The notes: a model not told the origin generated them from the letters alone. Shown: positions 17,682-27,071, counted from the stretch's first letter. The stretch is 64,000 nt of DNA from Hahella ganghwensis DSM 17046 (GCF_000376785.1 NZ_AQXX01000118.1:1-64000), one strand, 5' to 3'. Numbers and translations: made by a program.

Positions 17682-19834
17682 GACGTCATTTACGTCACGG
17701 CCTGACACCTTGGCGGCTGCGCCTGGTATTGAGTTTGTTGTTTCTGGCCCTGGTTATTCCCTCAGCCGTCCTGATCTGGCAAACGCAAAGACAGATCAAA
17801 TGGGAGGCCTTTCATCAATATCGCCTTCTGGCAGAAGAGCTGGCGGGCCGGATTGATAGCGAATTGCAGAAGGCCATAGCCAGAGAGGAAGCCCACAGTT
17901 ATGCGGATTATCAGTTTCTGGTGCTGGCCGGAGATCCGGTCACTTCCAGCTTTGTCGAACGTTCACCATTGGCCAGGTACCCTGTAACCTCTGAAATACC
18001 GGGCGTCATTGGTTATTTCCAGGTTGACGCTGATGGCACGTTCACTACACCGTTATTGCCGGTAGATCTGACATCGACCGATACCCTGGGTTTATCGGCT
18101 GATGAAATCACTGAGCGCAGTGAACTGCGTGATCGTTTACTGGATGTATTAAGTCAGAACCAACTGGTGCCAAGACAGCGAAGCCCTGAGAGGGACCGCA
18201 TGGTAGTTCTGTCAGATGCGGATCAGGGATCACCACAGATCGCTATTCAAAACGATGACGAAGGCGACGAAATCTCCTCATCCTACGAGGTTACAGAACC
18301 AGCAGCCATTGCACAGAGGATGGAGAGTCCGGAAGCCGAGGCTGCTCCTGCCCCCGAGACCTCCAACTATTCTCAGCAGGTCTTTGACAAGCTCAGTGCA
18401 GCGGAATCGTTAGTGTCTTCTCCGAAATCACAGACAAAGGCCAGGGTCGAGGACCTGAAACTCAAGAGAGAGGCTTTTATACAGTCTGAAGAGATGGCGG
18501 CGAAAGAATATCAGCAGAAAAAACAAACGGTGGCAGAGGAGCGTAAACAACGTGAAGCACCTGCTGAGGCAGGCGGTTTTCAGACGGCACCTCGAGCTTC
18601 CCGAAAAGAGCAAACAGCATTATTGGAGAGTAATACCTTTCCCTACGGAACTGGCAATGCTACGCCAGAGGATAAAATCCGGATATTTGAAAGTGAGATT
18701 GATCCTTTTGAGCTCGCACTTCTGGAAAGTGGTGAGTTTGTTCTGTTCCGTAAGGTATGGCGTGATGGGGAGAGACTGATACAGGGAACCATTATTGAGC
18801 AGGGAGCTCTGATCGAAGGCCTTATGGGCGAGATGTTTCTGGAGACTGCGCTCTCTCAGATGAGTGATCTGGTTGTCGCTTACCAGGGAAATGTTCTGAA
18901 TGTGATTGCAGGAACGGAAGCAGGGTATCGCATGCGCAGTTCCAGCGAGTTGTCTGGGACATTACTGCATCAGGTGCGACTATCTTCCCCATTTGGAGAG
19001 TTCCAGCTGCTTTGGAGCATCAAACGATTGCCAGCAGGCCCCGGTGCAACTGTCGTGGCCTGGGCTTCGTTGATACTCTTTGCTGTGTTGATTGTCGGTT
19101 TCTGGGTTCTGTATCGTCTGGGCATGAAACAGATTCTGATGACCCGACAACAGCAGGATTTTGTGTCATCCGTCAGTCATGAGCTCAAGACGCCGCTGAC
19201 ATCCATACGCATGTACGGTGAAATGCTGCGTGAAGGGTGGGTCAGTGACGAGAAGAAATTGGAGTACTACGATTTTATCCATGATGAGAGTGAACGCCTG
19301 TCCCGCCTGATCGCCAATGTGCTGCAACTGGCCAGAATGGAACGTAATGATCTGAATCTCGAACTGAAACCCTATTCAGTCAGATCATTGATGGATATGG
19401 TGAAGTCGAAAATTCACAGCCAGGTGGAGCGTGCCGGTTTCGAATGTAGTTATGATATTGAAACAGGCATAGAGGATCTGGAGCTCCTGATTGATCCGGA
19501 CGCATTTACACAGATCATCATCAATCTGGTGGATAACGGTATAAAATTTTCTTCCCAGGCCGACATCAGAAAGATCGATATTCGGGCTGTGGGGCGAGGG
19601 GGCAAGGGTGTTGTCTGGAGTGTTCGGGATTACGGTCCTGGTATCGCCAAATCACAGATGAAGAAGATTTTTCAGTTATTCTATCGCTCAGGAAGTGAGC
19701 TGACACGAGAAACCATTGGAACCGGCATTGGACTGGCGCTTGTTCGCCAGTTAACCCGGGCCATGGGAGGCGAAGTGGATGTGATCAAACAATCTCCAGG
19801 GGCTGAGTTTCAGGTAAAGTTAGCCAGACGCTAA
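17678..19834 (+). CDS. Membrane sensor histidine kinase
   Basis: 718 aa. TM1 at about 14-34 and TM2 at about 457-480 enclose a very large sensor region (~420 aa), far longer than in most OmpR-partner kinases. Its middle (about 190-320) is Glu/Gln/Ala-rich and likely extended or coiled coil. The dimerisation/phosphoacceptor helix is FVSSVSHELKTPLTSIRMYG with H501; the ATPase domain shows NLVDNGIKFS (N box), DYGPGIA (G1) and GTGIGLALVRQL (G2). Start overlaps the regulator's stop by 4 nt. Partner of the preceding response regulator; signal unknown, with envelope stress suggested by the PspA-like neighbour. Confidence 0.92.
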   Translation: MRRHLRHGLTPWRLRLVLSLLFLALVIPSAVLIWQTQRQIKWEAFHQYRLLAEELAGRIDSELQKAIAREEAHSYADYQFLVLAGDPVTSSFVERSPLARYPVTSEIPGVIGYFQVDADGTFTTPLLPVDLTSTDTLGLSADEITERSELRDRLLDVLSQNQLVPRQRSPERDRMVVLSDADQGSPQIAIQNDDEGDEISSSYEVTEPAAIAQRMESPEAEAAPAPETSNYSQQVFDKLSAAESLVSSPKSQTKARVEDLKLKREAFIQSEEMAAKEYQQKKQTVAEERKQREAPAEAGGFQTAPRASRKEQTALLESNTFPYGTGNATPEDKIRIFESEIDPFELALLESGEFVLFRKVWRDGERLIQGTIIEQGALIEGLMGEMFLETALSQMSDLVVAYQGNVLNVIAGTEAGYRMRSSSELSGTLLHQVRLSSPFGEFQLLWSIKRLPAGPGATVVAWASLILFAVLIVGFWVLYRLGMKQILMTRQQQDFVSSVSHELKTPLTSIRMYGEMLREGWVSDEKKLEYYDFIHDESERLSRLIANVLQLARMERNDLNLELKPYSVRSLMDMVKSKIHSQVERAGFECSYDIETGIEDLELLIDPDAFTQIIINLVDNGIKFSSQADIRKIDIRAVGRGGKGVVWSVRDYGPGIAKSQMKKIFQLFYRSGSELTRETIGTGIGLALVRQLTRAMGGEVDVIKQSPGAEFQVKLARR

Positions 19835-19850
19835 TTTGGCTTTGACATCA

Positions 19851-19876
19851 AAAAGCCCCAAAAATGCGGGGCTTTT
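19851..19876. terminator. Bidirectional terminator
   Basis: Nine-bp perfect stem AAAAGCCCC (19851-19859)/GGGGCTTTT (19868-19876) with an 8-nt loop. It sits 17 bp past the kinase stop and also downstream of the converging small Lys-rich gene, so A- and T-runs on both sides can serve both strands. Confidence 0.8.
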
Positions 19877-19931
19877 GCAGGCCGGGCGGTGCCCTGACCG
19901 ATATGACAGCCCTAAACCGGGCTGAGCCTGA

Positions 19932-20057
19932 TCAGGCGGCTTTTTTCAGCTTTTTCTTAAGCTTCTTCAGCTTGCCTTCGTGCTTCGCCACTTTCGCCTT
20001 ACGGGCTTTGATTTCTTTTTTCAGGCTGACTACTTTTTTGGAAGCTTTCTTAGACAT
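19932..20057 (-). CDS. Small Lys-rich basic protein (41 aa)
   Basis: A 41-codon gene, MSKKASKKVVSLKKEIKARK and onward to LKKLKKKLKKAA. About 44 percent of residues are Lys and there are no aromatic or acidic clusters, giving a strongly positive helical peptide like histone-H1-type or nucleoid-binding tails. AGGAGATATCAC places a good Shine-Dalgarno 7 nt before the ATG, and codon use is regular, which argues for a true gene. It is transcribed leftward toward the shared terminator at 19851-19876, 46 bp after a ribbon-helix-helix gene. Function (DNA or RNA binding) is inferred from charge only. Confidence 0.7.
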   Translation of the reverse strand: MSKKASKKVVSLKKEIKARKAKVAKHEGKLKKLKKKLKKAA

Positions 20058-20103
20058 AGTGATATCTCCTCAATGCAATTGACGGATCGTTTCTGATTAA
20101 TCT

Positions 20104-20304
20104 TCAGTCGTTCTTATTATCCTGAATAAATCGACGGATAAACCTCCGGATTTCCCTTGCTGCACTCGTGTCCTGCTCTTCGCACAAAGCGATAAACTCA
20201 TCACGCTCATCACCATTGATGCGGATGAGAAGCTGGGCATCTTTCTTCCCCGCTTTTTTCTTGTTTCGCTTAGTGGATTTATCACCAGCGTCATTTGTTG
20301 CCAT
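20104..20304 (-). CDS. Ribbon-helix-helix-like small protein
   Basis: 66 aa. A Lys-rich N-terminal tail (1-22) is followed by AQLLIRINGDERDEFIALCE and AAREIRRFIRRFIQDN, which fits a beta strand plus two helices of the Arc/CopG/MetJ DNA-binding fold. Such proteins act as dimeric repressors, often autoregulated. GAGGTTTCT precedes the ATG. The gene is 46 bp upstream of the 41-aa basic protein and in the same direction. No toxin partner is visible, so an antitoxin role is not supported. Confidence 0.7.
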   Translation of the reverse strand: MATNDAGDKSTKRNKKKAGKKDAQLLIRINGDERDEFIALCEEQDTSAAREIRRFIRRFIQDNKND

Positions 20305-20508
20305 AGAAACCTCAGATCTCTGAAGATAAAAAGAGTATATACAATGTATATAAAAAAGATAGGCGTTTAGTTCGCTGTCTTGAGCTAGAGTGTTTTTAGC
20401 TAAAGTAAAATTAGAGGGGGGGATCGAGAATGACTCATTGCTTTTCTTTCTCTGTAGAAGGTTGCAGTGAGTTTTTTCTGGTCGGGGCGTTAATCTGGCC
20501 GCAGCGAG

Positions 20509-20539
20509 AATTGTCGACCCTCCAGGAGGGCCGACAATT
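20509..20539. terminator. Hairpin downstream of the BON-domain gene
   Basis: Arms AATTGTCGACCCTCC (20509-20523) and GGAGGGCCGACAATT (20525-20539) pair over 15 bp with one mismatch and almost no loop. Found about 40 bp past the stop of the leftward BON-domain gene; a terminator or 3' stability hairpin is likely, though no long T-run follows. Confidence 0.6.
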
Positions 20540-20579
20540 GAGCCTGTAGGTTGGTCGCTTATTGACCTATTATGAGCGC

Positions 20580-21278
20580 TTATGAAGTCACTTTAAGTTG
20601 GTTGTCGATATAGTGAACATCCGGATGATTGTCGACGATTTTCTCGACAAGGTCTTTCTGTTCTTCGGACTTCACTTTCCCTTTCAAGGTGATATTGTGA
20701 CCTTCAACATCAATATCGACGTCCAGAGCTTTCACGTTATCAGAGCTGATCAGGTCCGTTTTCAGCTCTGCTGTCAGTACGGCATCATCGACAAACTGAC
20801 TGAAGGAATTGCGCTCCTCTTCCTTGTTTGCCGTGGTTTTGCCAGGGGAGGCCTTCACGGCTAATTCGTTGTCGACGTTATCGATACCTTCAACGCCAAG
20901 GGCGATTTCCTCTGCCAGCTCTTTTTTGATTTCACTGTCGACCGCACCTGTCAGATAGGCAGTGTCATCGGACACCTCGATATTGATATCCAGTGGGCTG
21001 AGGTGTTCACTCATCATCAAAGCGGTTTCAAGCTTTCCCTCGATCCAGCCATCACGGAATGCAGCTTGAGTGGAGTCCCAGGTTTGTTCGCTATCTTGTT
21101 TGAATTCTTTCCAGTAAGTTTTGGCATCACGCTTGGTTTCTTTCCAGGAGCTCTCGATCTGACTGGAAACGGTATCGCCTTCTTTATCAGCGGCGATAGA
21201 GGCTGCGCCGGCTAATGACAGTGATAGGGCAGAAATAACGGTGACTAAAACGCGCTTGTTAAAATGAGTAGTATTCAT
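20580..21278 (-). CDS. Periplasmic BON-domain protein (OsmY-like)
   Basis: 232 aa with a signal peptide (cleavage near LAGAASIAAD). A charged helical region (about 32-75, SSWKETKRDAKTYWKEFKQD) leads into two BON domains, about 76-145 (LDINIEVSDDTAYLTGAVDS) and 160-232 (LDVDIDVEGHNITLKGKVKS). BON domains bind membrane surfaces or lipids; OsmY-like proteins are induced by osmotic or stationary-phase stress and protect the envelope. E. coli OsmY (201 aa) has the same two-domain layout. Monocistronic. Confidence 0.88.
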   Translation of the reverse strand: MNTTHFNKRVLVTVISALSLSLAGAASIAADKEGDTVSSQIESSWKETKRDAKTYWKEFKQDSEQTWDSTQAAFRDGWIEGKLETALMMSEHLSPLDINIEVSDDTAYLTGAVDSEIKKELAEEIALGVEGIDNVDNELAVKASPGKTTANKEEERNSFSQFVDDAVLTAELKTDLISSDNVKALDVDIDVEGHNITLKGKVKSEEQKDLVEKIVDNHPDVHYIDNQLKVTS

Positions 21279-21668
21279 GGCTTTCTCCTTTTTTAATCAT
21301 CCTATTTTGTCTCATTACTAGGGATTGATTACGTCAATCCCTGTCGAATCAATGGCGGATGATGGCCTGACATTAATTCCTGATCCTGCTGAGGCGAATA
21401 TCGTGCCAGACACAAGATGATGATTTCTATAACCGACTAAGACTATATAAAACAGTAATATAAAGGATATAATTAAAGTAAAATATAGGTTGAGCTGTTG
21501 TGTAAAAAACACTCATGGATACTTGATTACTGAAAAATGAATAGAGCGAATGTAAGAATTACAAGGATAAAAAGCAGCCATCCGAACCCGTAACAAGGTC
21601 TGTAAAATGAGGGCGCTATAGGGCATTATTGATCGTCAACTTCGACCCATTCTGATATGGAGGTCCTC
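21279..21668. other. Intergenic region
   Basis: About 390 AT-rich bases between divergent genes. It should hold the BON-domain gene promoter and that of the rightward YdeI-like gene. A 64-codon leftward GTG frame (21318-21512) with one hydrophobic stretch exists but has no ribosome site and is not called. Nothing else structured is seen. Confidence 0.45.
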
Positions 21669-22274
21669 ATGAACCAAGACGTCGTCAATCCAATTAATCC
21701 GAAGGTTGATGCATTTCTGGATAGAGCCGGTCAATGGCAGGAAACGTTGTCCAAATTGAGGGGAATAGCTCTGGATTGCCAACTGACTGAAGAACTCAAA
21801 TGGGGAAAGCCATGTTATACCTACCAGAATAATAATGTCCTAATTTTGCAGGGATTCAAGGAGTTCTGTGCGTTGCTGTTTCCCAAAGGGGCGCTTTTGA
21901 AAGATCCGGGAAATATTCTGGAAAAGCCGGGAGATAATACACAGGCCGCACGGCGGATTCCTTTTACTGGTTTAGAGGACATTACAGGGAAAGAATCCAT
22001 TCTGAAATCCTATATTCTGGAAGCCATCGAGGTTGAAGAGAGTGGGTTGAAGGTTGATTTCAAAGATACCTCTGAATTCGAATTTCCAGAAGAGTTGCAG
22101 TTGAAACTGAATGAAATGCCGGATCTGAAGAAGGCATTTGAAGCGCTGACTCCCGGGCGACAGCGCGGCTATCTGCTACATTTTTCTGCCCCGAAACAAT
22201 CCAAGACACGTTTATCGAGAGTCGATAAATGTGTCGATCAGATTTTGAGTGGAATAGGTTTGAATGATCGGTAG
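21669..22274 (+). CDS. YdeI/OmpD-associated family protein (DUF1801 type)
   Basis: 201 aa. The first ~120 residues are a DUF1801-like domain (LTEELKWGKPCYTYQNNNVL, GFKEFCALLFPKGALL); the C-terminal ~60 carry the bacteriocin-protection/YdeI signature (LKKAFEALTPGRQRGYLLHF, SAPKQSKTRLSRVDKC). Family members are small cytosolic proteins; in Bacillus and Salmonella some are tied to resistance to cationic peptides, but mechanism is unclear. The ATG at 21669 is preferred: GGAGGTCC precedes it by 6 nt, whereas the upstream ATG overlaps that ribosome site. Confidence 0.85.
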   Translation: MNQDVVNPINPKVDAFLDRAGQWQETLSKLRGIALDCQLTEELKWGKPCYTYQNNNVLILQGFKEFCALLFPKGALLKDPGNILEKPGDNTQAARRIPFTGLEDITGKESILKSYILEAIEVEESGLKVDFKDTSEFEFPEELQLKLNEMPDLKKAFEALTPGRQRGYLLHFSAPKQSKTRLSRVDKCVDQILSGIGLNDR

Positions 22275-22313
22275 CCTTGCGGATTGTCTTTTTAAGCGGA
22301 TTGAGATGTTCCG

Positions 22314-22688
22314 ATGATACTCCATCAAATTATATTGGGCCTGACGGCTTCCCTGGGACTGCTGTTGATAGTCGAAGCGGTCAGGGCTTTGTACTCGCTG
22401 GGCAGCCGGCAATTCGACTGGATTGCCAGTTCGCTGGAATTTATCTGGGTGTTTGTTTCCGGTTATATGTTAACGCAGAGCAACCTGTCACTGCAGGAAA
22501 CCATTCTGTATGCAAGCTTCGTCACTTACGTCGTTATGGGGTGGATATATGGGGCATTACTGATAGCAAAACACCATTATGAGAGAAAGGACGTCATGGA
22601 TATTCCTTCCTGGAACTATATTCTGTCAATCTGCTTTGGCGTCTATTTGATTATCTTCTCGACACTCATTATGTCGGGACATCTTTAA
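22314..22688 (+). CDS. Small membrane protein of unknown function
   Basis: 124 aa with about four predicted membrane helices (LGLTASLGLLLIVEAVRALY, SSLEFIWVFVSGYMLT, TILYASFVTYVVMGWIYGAL and NYILSICFGVYLIIFSTLIM). No known family is recognised. It starts 39 bp after the YdeI-like gene and could share its transcript, though the ribosome site is weak. Confidence 0.6.
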   Translation: MILHQIILGLTASLGLLLIVEAVRALYSLGSRQFDWIASSLEFIWVFVSGYMLTQSNLSLQETILYASFVTYVVMGWIYGALLIAKHHYERKDVMDIPSWNYILSICFGVYLIIFSTLIMSGHL

Positions 22689-22739
22689 GGGATTTGATAA
22701 GCTCTGGGGGGAGTTGCTAAGACTCTGAGTATTAGATTT

Positions 22740-23126
22740 ATGGCCGTAGTGATCACCGTGGATATTGTAAAAAGTGGGAAGTTCCCAGCTTTGCTATCAT
22801 TATTGAACTTTATAGCTGTTCTGGCTATATGGTATGTATTTCTGTTTAGTGTGCAATGTGATTGCGCTAGTGTATTTGAATCTGCAAAGCAGGACGCTAT
22901 TTATGCATTGACACCCTCAACTCCGGGTTCAATTTTTTTTATTGGCACTCTTGTATCTGCTGCTGCCAGTCTTATCAGTACGATCTTATTCCTGGTTAGA
23001 AAGCCCAGGTTAGCTATAGGGGTGGTTGCGCTGAATACGTTGAGCACGCTTTTTCTATTTGATTTCGCTTTGGTTGTGTTAACTGGCCTTCCTCTATTAT
23101 TGGGGCGTCAGGTTTGGAAGAGGTAG
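22740..23126 (+). CDS. Small membrane protein of unknown function
   Basis: 128 aa with three likely membrane helices (LLSLLNFIAVLAIWYVFLFS, IFFIGTLVSAAASLISTILF, LFLFDFALVVLTGLPLLLGR) and a short extracytoplasmic loop carrying two Cys (VQCDCASVFES). Not recognised. Codon use is more AT-rich than the flanking catabolic genes, as in the next several small genes, hinting at an accessory cluster. Confidence 0.6.
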   Translation: MAVVITVDIVKSGKFPALLSLLNFIAVLAIWYVFLFSVQCDCASVFESAKQDAIYALTPSTPGSIFFIGTLVSAAASLISTILFLVRKPRLAIGVVALNTLSTLFLFDFALVVLTGLPLLLGRQVWKR

Positions 23127-23136
23127 TTGAACCTGG

Positions 23137-23595
23137 ATGTATGGTATGTGTAATAGTGATGTGCTTGTGAACAATTCACCGAATGCGCCAATGAATCTCC
23201 AAAGGGCCAAGGAAAAAGCGTTTGAGATATACAGCCATTTTTATCCCATGGAGAGATGGTTGACTGTAAAGGGGGCCGAGGAATCTTTACCGTTAGTGGC
23301 GGCCAATGTTGTGAACTCGACCAACAGTTTTTCAGCTGGTCAATTGGTATATATTTATGATGGTCATTGGGGGATGGGAGAAACCGTCAAGGTTGTAGGG
23401 AGGTATCGTAAGAAGAACCGGTTGATTAAAGGTCATGTGATGATCAAAAATTTAATCAGCTTTCGACCAAAGATTATATTCAATCCTGCAATTATCAAAA
23501 AGCTTGAAGAGGAATTCATCCCATCTATGCTATTTGCTGGTTTTGCCTATCCTGATGCCCCATACAGATTTAAGGTGTGTGCAGAATTGACCTAG
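23137..23595 (+). CDS. Hypothetical protein
   Basis: 152 aa, soluble. Visible features: a helical start from Met19 (MNLQRAKEKAFEIYSHFYPM), a central beta-rich part (GQLVYIYDGHWGMGETVKVV) resembling a small SH3-like barrel, and a C-terminal FAGFAYPDAPYRFKVC. Met19 (23191) may be the true start since the first 18 residues are low-complexity. It follows the membrane protein by 10 bp. Function unknown. Confidence 0.5.
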   Translation: MYGMCNSDVLVNNSPNAPMNLQRAKEKAFEIYSHFYPMERWLTVKGAEESLPLVAANVVNSTNSFSAGQLVYIYDGHWGMGETVKVVGRYRKKNRLIKGHVMIKNLISFRPKIIFNPAIIKKLEEEFIPSMLFAGFAYPDAPYRFKVCAELT

Positions 23596-23648
23596 ATTTG
23601 ACACACTCTTTTATCGCATATCGCTATTTTTAAATCATATTCTGAGAT

Positions 23649-24206
23649 ATGAAATTAAGATATCAAATCATAACCTGGCTTCGGCAGGATCGGATGCGTA
23701 TGGAGGCTTTGCGTATAGCAGAATCCCTGAAGTTGAATGACTGGTCTATCGGGGCAGGTTTCGTCAGGAATCTGGTCTGGGACAAGTTGCACGATTACCC
23801 AGAGTTCACACCTGTAAACGACATTGATCTTATCTACTTTGATGAGACAAACATCACCAAGGAGCAGGACCTTTCGATTGAAGAGCGCCTGAAATTGATC
23901 TCAGATCTTCCCTGGTCGGTAAAAAACCAGGCGCGTATGCATATTCGCAATCACGATCTACCATATTGCTCCACCGAAGATGCGATGAGCCACTGGGTCG
24001 AACTGGAGACAGCTATTGGGGCCAAACTGTCCAGTTATGGCGAAATAGAACTGATCGCCCCCTTTGGGGTAGAGAGGTTGTTTGCCAATACCATCACACT
24101 GAACTCAAAGAGGATGAAACCGAAGGAGTTTAAACAGCGTGTTGCAGGTAAGCGGTGGCTGGAGATCTGGCCGAAGTTGGAAGGAATAATGGTAAATGAG
24201 ATTTAA
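23649..24206 (+). CDS. Nucleotidyltransferase family protein
   Basis: 185 aa of the DUF925-type nucleotidyltransferase-like family. The key motif is GAGFVRNLVWD followed ~22 residues on by NDIDLIYFD, matching G-[GA]-x-[VL]-R-N and the DxD metal-binding pair of polymerase-beta-type folds. The C-terminal RMKPKEFKQRVAGKRWLEIW is also typical. Family substrates are not established. It stands in a run of small unknown genes, all rightward. Confidence 0.82.
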   Translation: MKLRYQIITWLRQDRMRMEALRIAESLKLNDWSIGAGFVRNLVWDKLHDYPEFTPVNDIDLIYFDETNITKEQDLSIEERLKLISDLPWSVKNQARMHIRNHDLPYCSTEDAMSHWVELETAIGAKLSSYGEIELIAPFGVERLFANTITLNSKRMKPKEFKQRVAGKRWLEIWPKLEGIMVNEI

Positions 24207-24263
24207 CTACTCTGTATCGATAACAATTTCCTCCCTCCTGGTAACCTGGATATAAAATGACGA

Positions 24264-24716
24264 ATGAGTAACAAGCAGTCAAAAATTGTATTGCTAGCGG
24301 TAGGAGCTGCGCTGGCTTCTTTACTTTTTCCAATTCTATTTTGTCTTTGGGAATTCTTTAATGAACCTGTATTGAGACCTGATGGAATAATAGATGATAG
24401 TGCTGAGAGAGCTGCCGTAATCGTTCTTACGTCAATGGTTATTCCGCTATTTTTTATCTTGTTTCTATACTATTGGCTCCTTACTTTCTACTCATACAGA
24501 AATAAGGGAAGAGAAAGGCACTCAATCGTAAAGGTGATTGGTATTACGTGCCTGATATTGTCGTTAATTGTGGGTATAACCACTCACAATTCAGGCATTT
24601 TAAAGCAGCTGAGCGCTTTTCTTTTGACTTTGTTATCTACCAGTGTCATGGCAATTCCGGGCGGATTGGTGTTAATGCTGGGAATAAAAAAGGAGCCAAC
24701 AAATGACACTACATAA
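24264..24716 (+). CDS. Membrane protein of unknown function
   Basis: 150 aa with about four hydrophobic segments (IVLLAVGAALASLLFPILFC, AVIVLTSMVIPLFFILFLYY, VIGITCLILSLIVGITTHN, LSAFLLTLLSTSVMAIPGGL). No recognised family. It converges with the DUF1963 gene 24 bp beyond its stop. Confidence 0.6.
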   Translation: MSNKQSKIVLLAVGAALASLLFPILFCLWEFFNEPVLRPDGIIDDSAERAAVIVLTSMVIPLFFILFLYYWLLTFYSYRNKGRERHSIVKVIGITCLILSLIVGITTHNSGILKQLSAFLLTLLSTSVMAIPGGLVLMLGIKKEPTNDTT

Positions 24717-24740
24717 ACTGCGGTTTATGTGGAGGGCGAT

Positions 24741-27071
24741 TTAACCGCCTTCCATGGTGACAGTGACCTTGTCGAAACGTCGGTTTTTCAGGTCATCTTT
24801 GCTGATCCAATATTGAACAGCGCCAACATCAGCAAACATCCAGGACATTGGGCCATCCGTGTACAATTGAAGCAATAACACTTTATCGATGTTTTCTTCT
24901 GCCGCATTCTGTACGTTAACGCCATAACCAAACATTTGATGCCTGTGGAAAGTGCTGTTAGGCGCCAGTCCTTCGAACCATCTCAGGAAATCATCTTTTT
25001 CGGCCGTGTTCAGCAGGGCTCTGTTAGACTGCTCCAGGTCAAGGCAGCGGGAGGTTGCTTCCAATGCAGAACCTTCTACCTCATACAGCAAGAAGTTCCA
25101 GATTTTGTAGGCTACGTCCCGCTCAGCTTTATCTTTATTATCTTTAGAATGCCAGACTTCTAAACTTTTCAGGAAAATATCAGATGACCATTTTATGATA
25201 GACCGACGTTCATTTTCTGTTAATGGGGTAAATGGTCCTTTTTGCTTAGCTTTAAGGACCATCTTTTCACAGCCTTCCAGGAACTTTTTCTTTAACGGTA
25301 CATCTGGAAGTGCGGCAAAATAGCCCCTTGTAGGGCAAAAATATCTCGCTTTGCTTAACCACAGCCCGACGTGAAGCCAGGATTGCGGCCACCGTTCAAA
25401 CAAAGGGGAAACTCCCGGTTCGCGGTCACTGATAATAATATCCTTGGTTATCACGTCAGGATCCATCAGTCTTGCAGACCTGAATTCCATATCTGAAAAG
25501 CGTTTTTGAGCGGATTCTTCGCCGTGTATTTTGCTCAAGGCGTGAAGGAGGTTGCTAGCCTCTTGTTCGCGTACAGATTTATTCAAGTCATCATAATTTT
25601 CCCTTCCGATCTCAAACATGTAATGACAATAAACACTATATGGGGATCTGATGTCGTTGAAGGGCTCGGTACAGACCTCAAACTTAGGGAATAATCTGGC
25701 GGGAAATATGGTATGTGATGAATCACCACTGTAAGTATAAGTCTGCTCGCCATAGTACGACTCCCGACCAATGATGGAGGAGGGCTCACCGAGAGGTTCG
25801 ACCGGTTGCATTTCCTCTAAATGATCATTGATATAGAAGACTGACTGAGTCGTGCTGTCATCGCCTTCATAGACGTTTTCATCCAGGAAAAAATACAGGA
25901 TACCTCCGGTTGGCATGCCCTCAAAATTCGCTAAATGCGGATCTCTTAAATCAATCTGAGCTAAGAATTGCATGCATTGCTGCTTGCCATAAACATCGCT
26001 TTTCGGCCACTTGAAACCTTTGGGTGCGATAGGTTTGCCACCAAAATAAGTCAGGGAATCTGTTGAGTTATAGGTTTTTGATAGCAGTAAAGCTGGCCGG
26101 GAGTGCTTTTCAACGTATTTTTCAAACCCGAAGTATTCTTCGATTCCAAGTTCTGCTTTGCTGAAATTCAGGTTTACAAGGTTTGGATGCTCTGACTTCT
26201 TCCCTGATACCCTAACTAGGTTCACGTGCTCCAAACCCAGTGTCTTTAAGCCTGAATCGGCGAAGTATATCCAGGCAACTCTGTCCCCGTAGACCAGTAT
26301 TTCACCAACTCCCCATATTTTCCTATAGGGGTATATGACTCTGTCGCCTTTTTTAAGCTTCTCGGTTGATCTATCAGCAGTATGGTTGTTTATAAGTTTG
26401 TTCAGAATACGGTTAGTGACGCTGTTTGGATAATAGTCGAATAAATGGTCAAACTCCCGTTTTGAGATATTCAAATTAGAGCTTGTGGCGATTTCTCTGA
26501 GTCTGCTAAGTGTTAACAGTCGGTTTGTTGTATCTCTGTTCCTGATATTAAATGCCAGTTTCGAAAAATAATTAGCCGCCTCATGATGACCCTTCCTGAT
26601 TTGCAGAATATTTCTGATTGCTTCGTGAGCGAGAGTATTACCACCATATCCTCGGCTATAACTTGGAAACAATAGAGATGGGATTATCGACTGATCAAGA
26701 TGTCTCGGGTGGTTTCTCTTCAGGTTTATAAAACGACAAAATCGCAATACAAGAACCGTGAAACTGGCCATCCCCAATATAGTCATGGCGGATAGTTGAA
26801 TGGTATCTATGGGTTCGTTGGCAGTGTATTTATTGATGAAATGAAGAATGGTAAATGGAGGTATCCATAGTAGGTATTGTTTGATTCCGTCAACGAATGC
26901 CATGAGGATCACAAAGACCGTAAAAATGATCGAGGCGATCATCACACCGGCAAGGAGGTTTGCTTCAGGCAGTGAAAAGTAAAACGTAATAAGAGAGATA
27001 ACCAAACCAGTCGTGATCCATAGCCTGGTTTGGTTTAATTTTGCCTGATTGTCGAGAATTCTTTTGATCAT
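24741..27071 (-). CDS. Membrane-anchored DUF1963 protein
   Basis: 776 aa. The N-terminal 130 residues hold four membrane helices (LWITTGLVISLITFYFSL, VMIASIIFTVFVILMAFVDG, and two more to about 120). A cytosolic helical part and an SH3-like segment (KKGDRVIYPYRKIWGVGEIL) lead to a DUF1963/YwqG-type domain at about 330-740: FGGKPIAPKGFKWPKS, CMQFLAQIDLRD, PTGGILYFFLDENVYEG, and C-terminal HQMFGYGVNVQNAAEE. The YwqG fold normally stands alone (~260 aa); its function is unknown and fusion to a membrane anchor is less common. Confidence 0.75.
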   Translation of the reverse strand: MIKRILDNQAKLNQTRLWITTGLVISLITFYFSLPEANLLAGVMIASIIFTVFVILMAFVDGIKQYLLWIPPFTILHFINKYTANEPIDTIQLSAMTILGMASFTVLVLRFCRFINLKRNHPRHLDQSIIPSLLFPSYSRGYGGNTLAHEAIRNILQIRKGHHEAANYFSKLAFNIRNRDTTNRLLTLSRLREIATSSNLNISKREFDHLFDYYPNSVTNRILNKLINNHTADRSTEKLKKGDRVIYPYRKIWGVGEILVYGDRVAWIYFADSGLKTLGLEHVNLVRVSGKKSEHPNLVNLNFSKAELGIEEYFGFEKYVEKHSRPALLLSKTYNSTDSLTYFGGKPIAPKGFKWPKSDVYGKQQCMQFLAQIDLRDPHLANFEGMPTGGILYFFLDENVYEGDDSTTQSVFYINDHLEEMQPVEPLGEPSSIIGRESYYGEQTYTYSGDSSHTIFPARLFPKFEVCTEPFNDIRSPYSVYCHYMFEIGRENYDDLNKSVREQEASNLLHALSKIHGEESAQKRFSDMEFRSARLMDPDVITKDIIISDREPGVSPLFERWPQSWLHVGLWLSKARYFCPTRGYFAALPDVPLKKKFLEGCEKMVLKAKQKGPFTPLTENERRSIIKWSSDIFLKSLEVWHSKDNKDKAERDVAYKIWNFLLYEVEGSALEATSRCLDLEQSNRALLNTAEKDDFLRWFEGLAPNSTFHRHQMFGYGVNVQNAAEENIDKVLLLQLYTDGPMSWMFADVGAVQYWISKDDLKNRRFDKVTVTMEGG

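Noticed and set aside
21318..21512. 64-codon minus-strand frame with a hydrophobic stretch
   Set aside because: GTG start without ribosome site in AT-rich DNA where chance frames are common.
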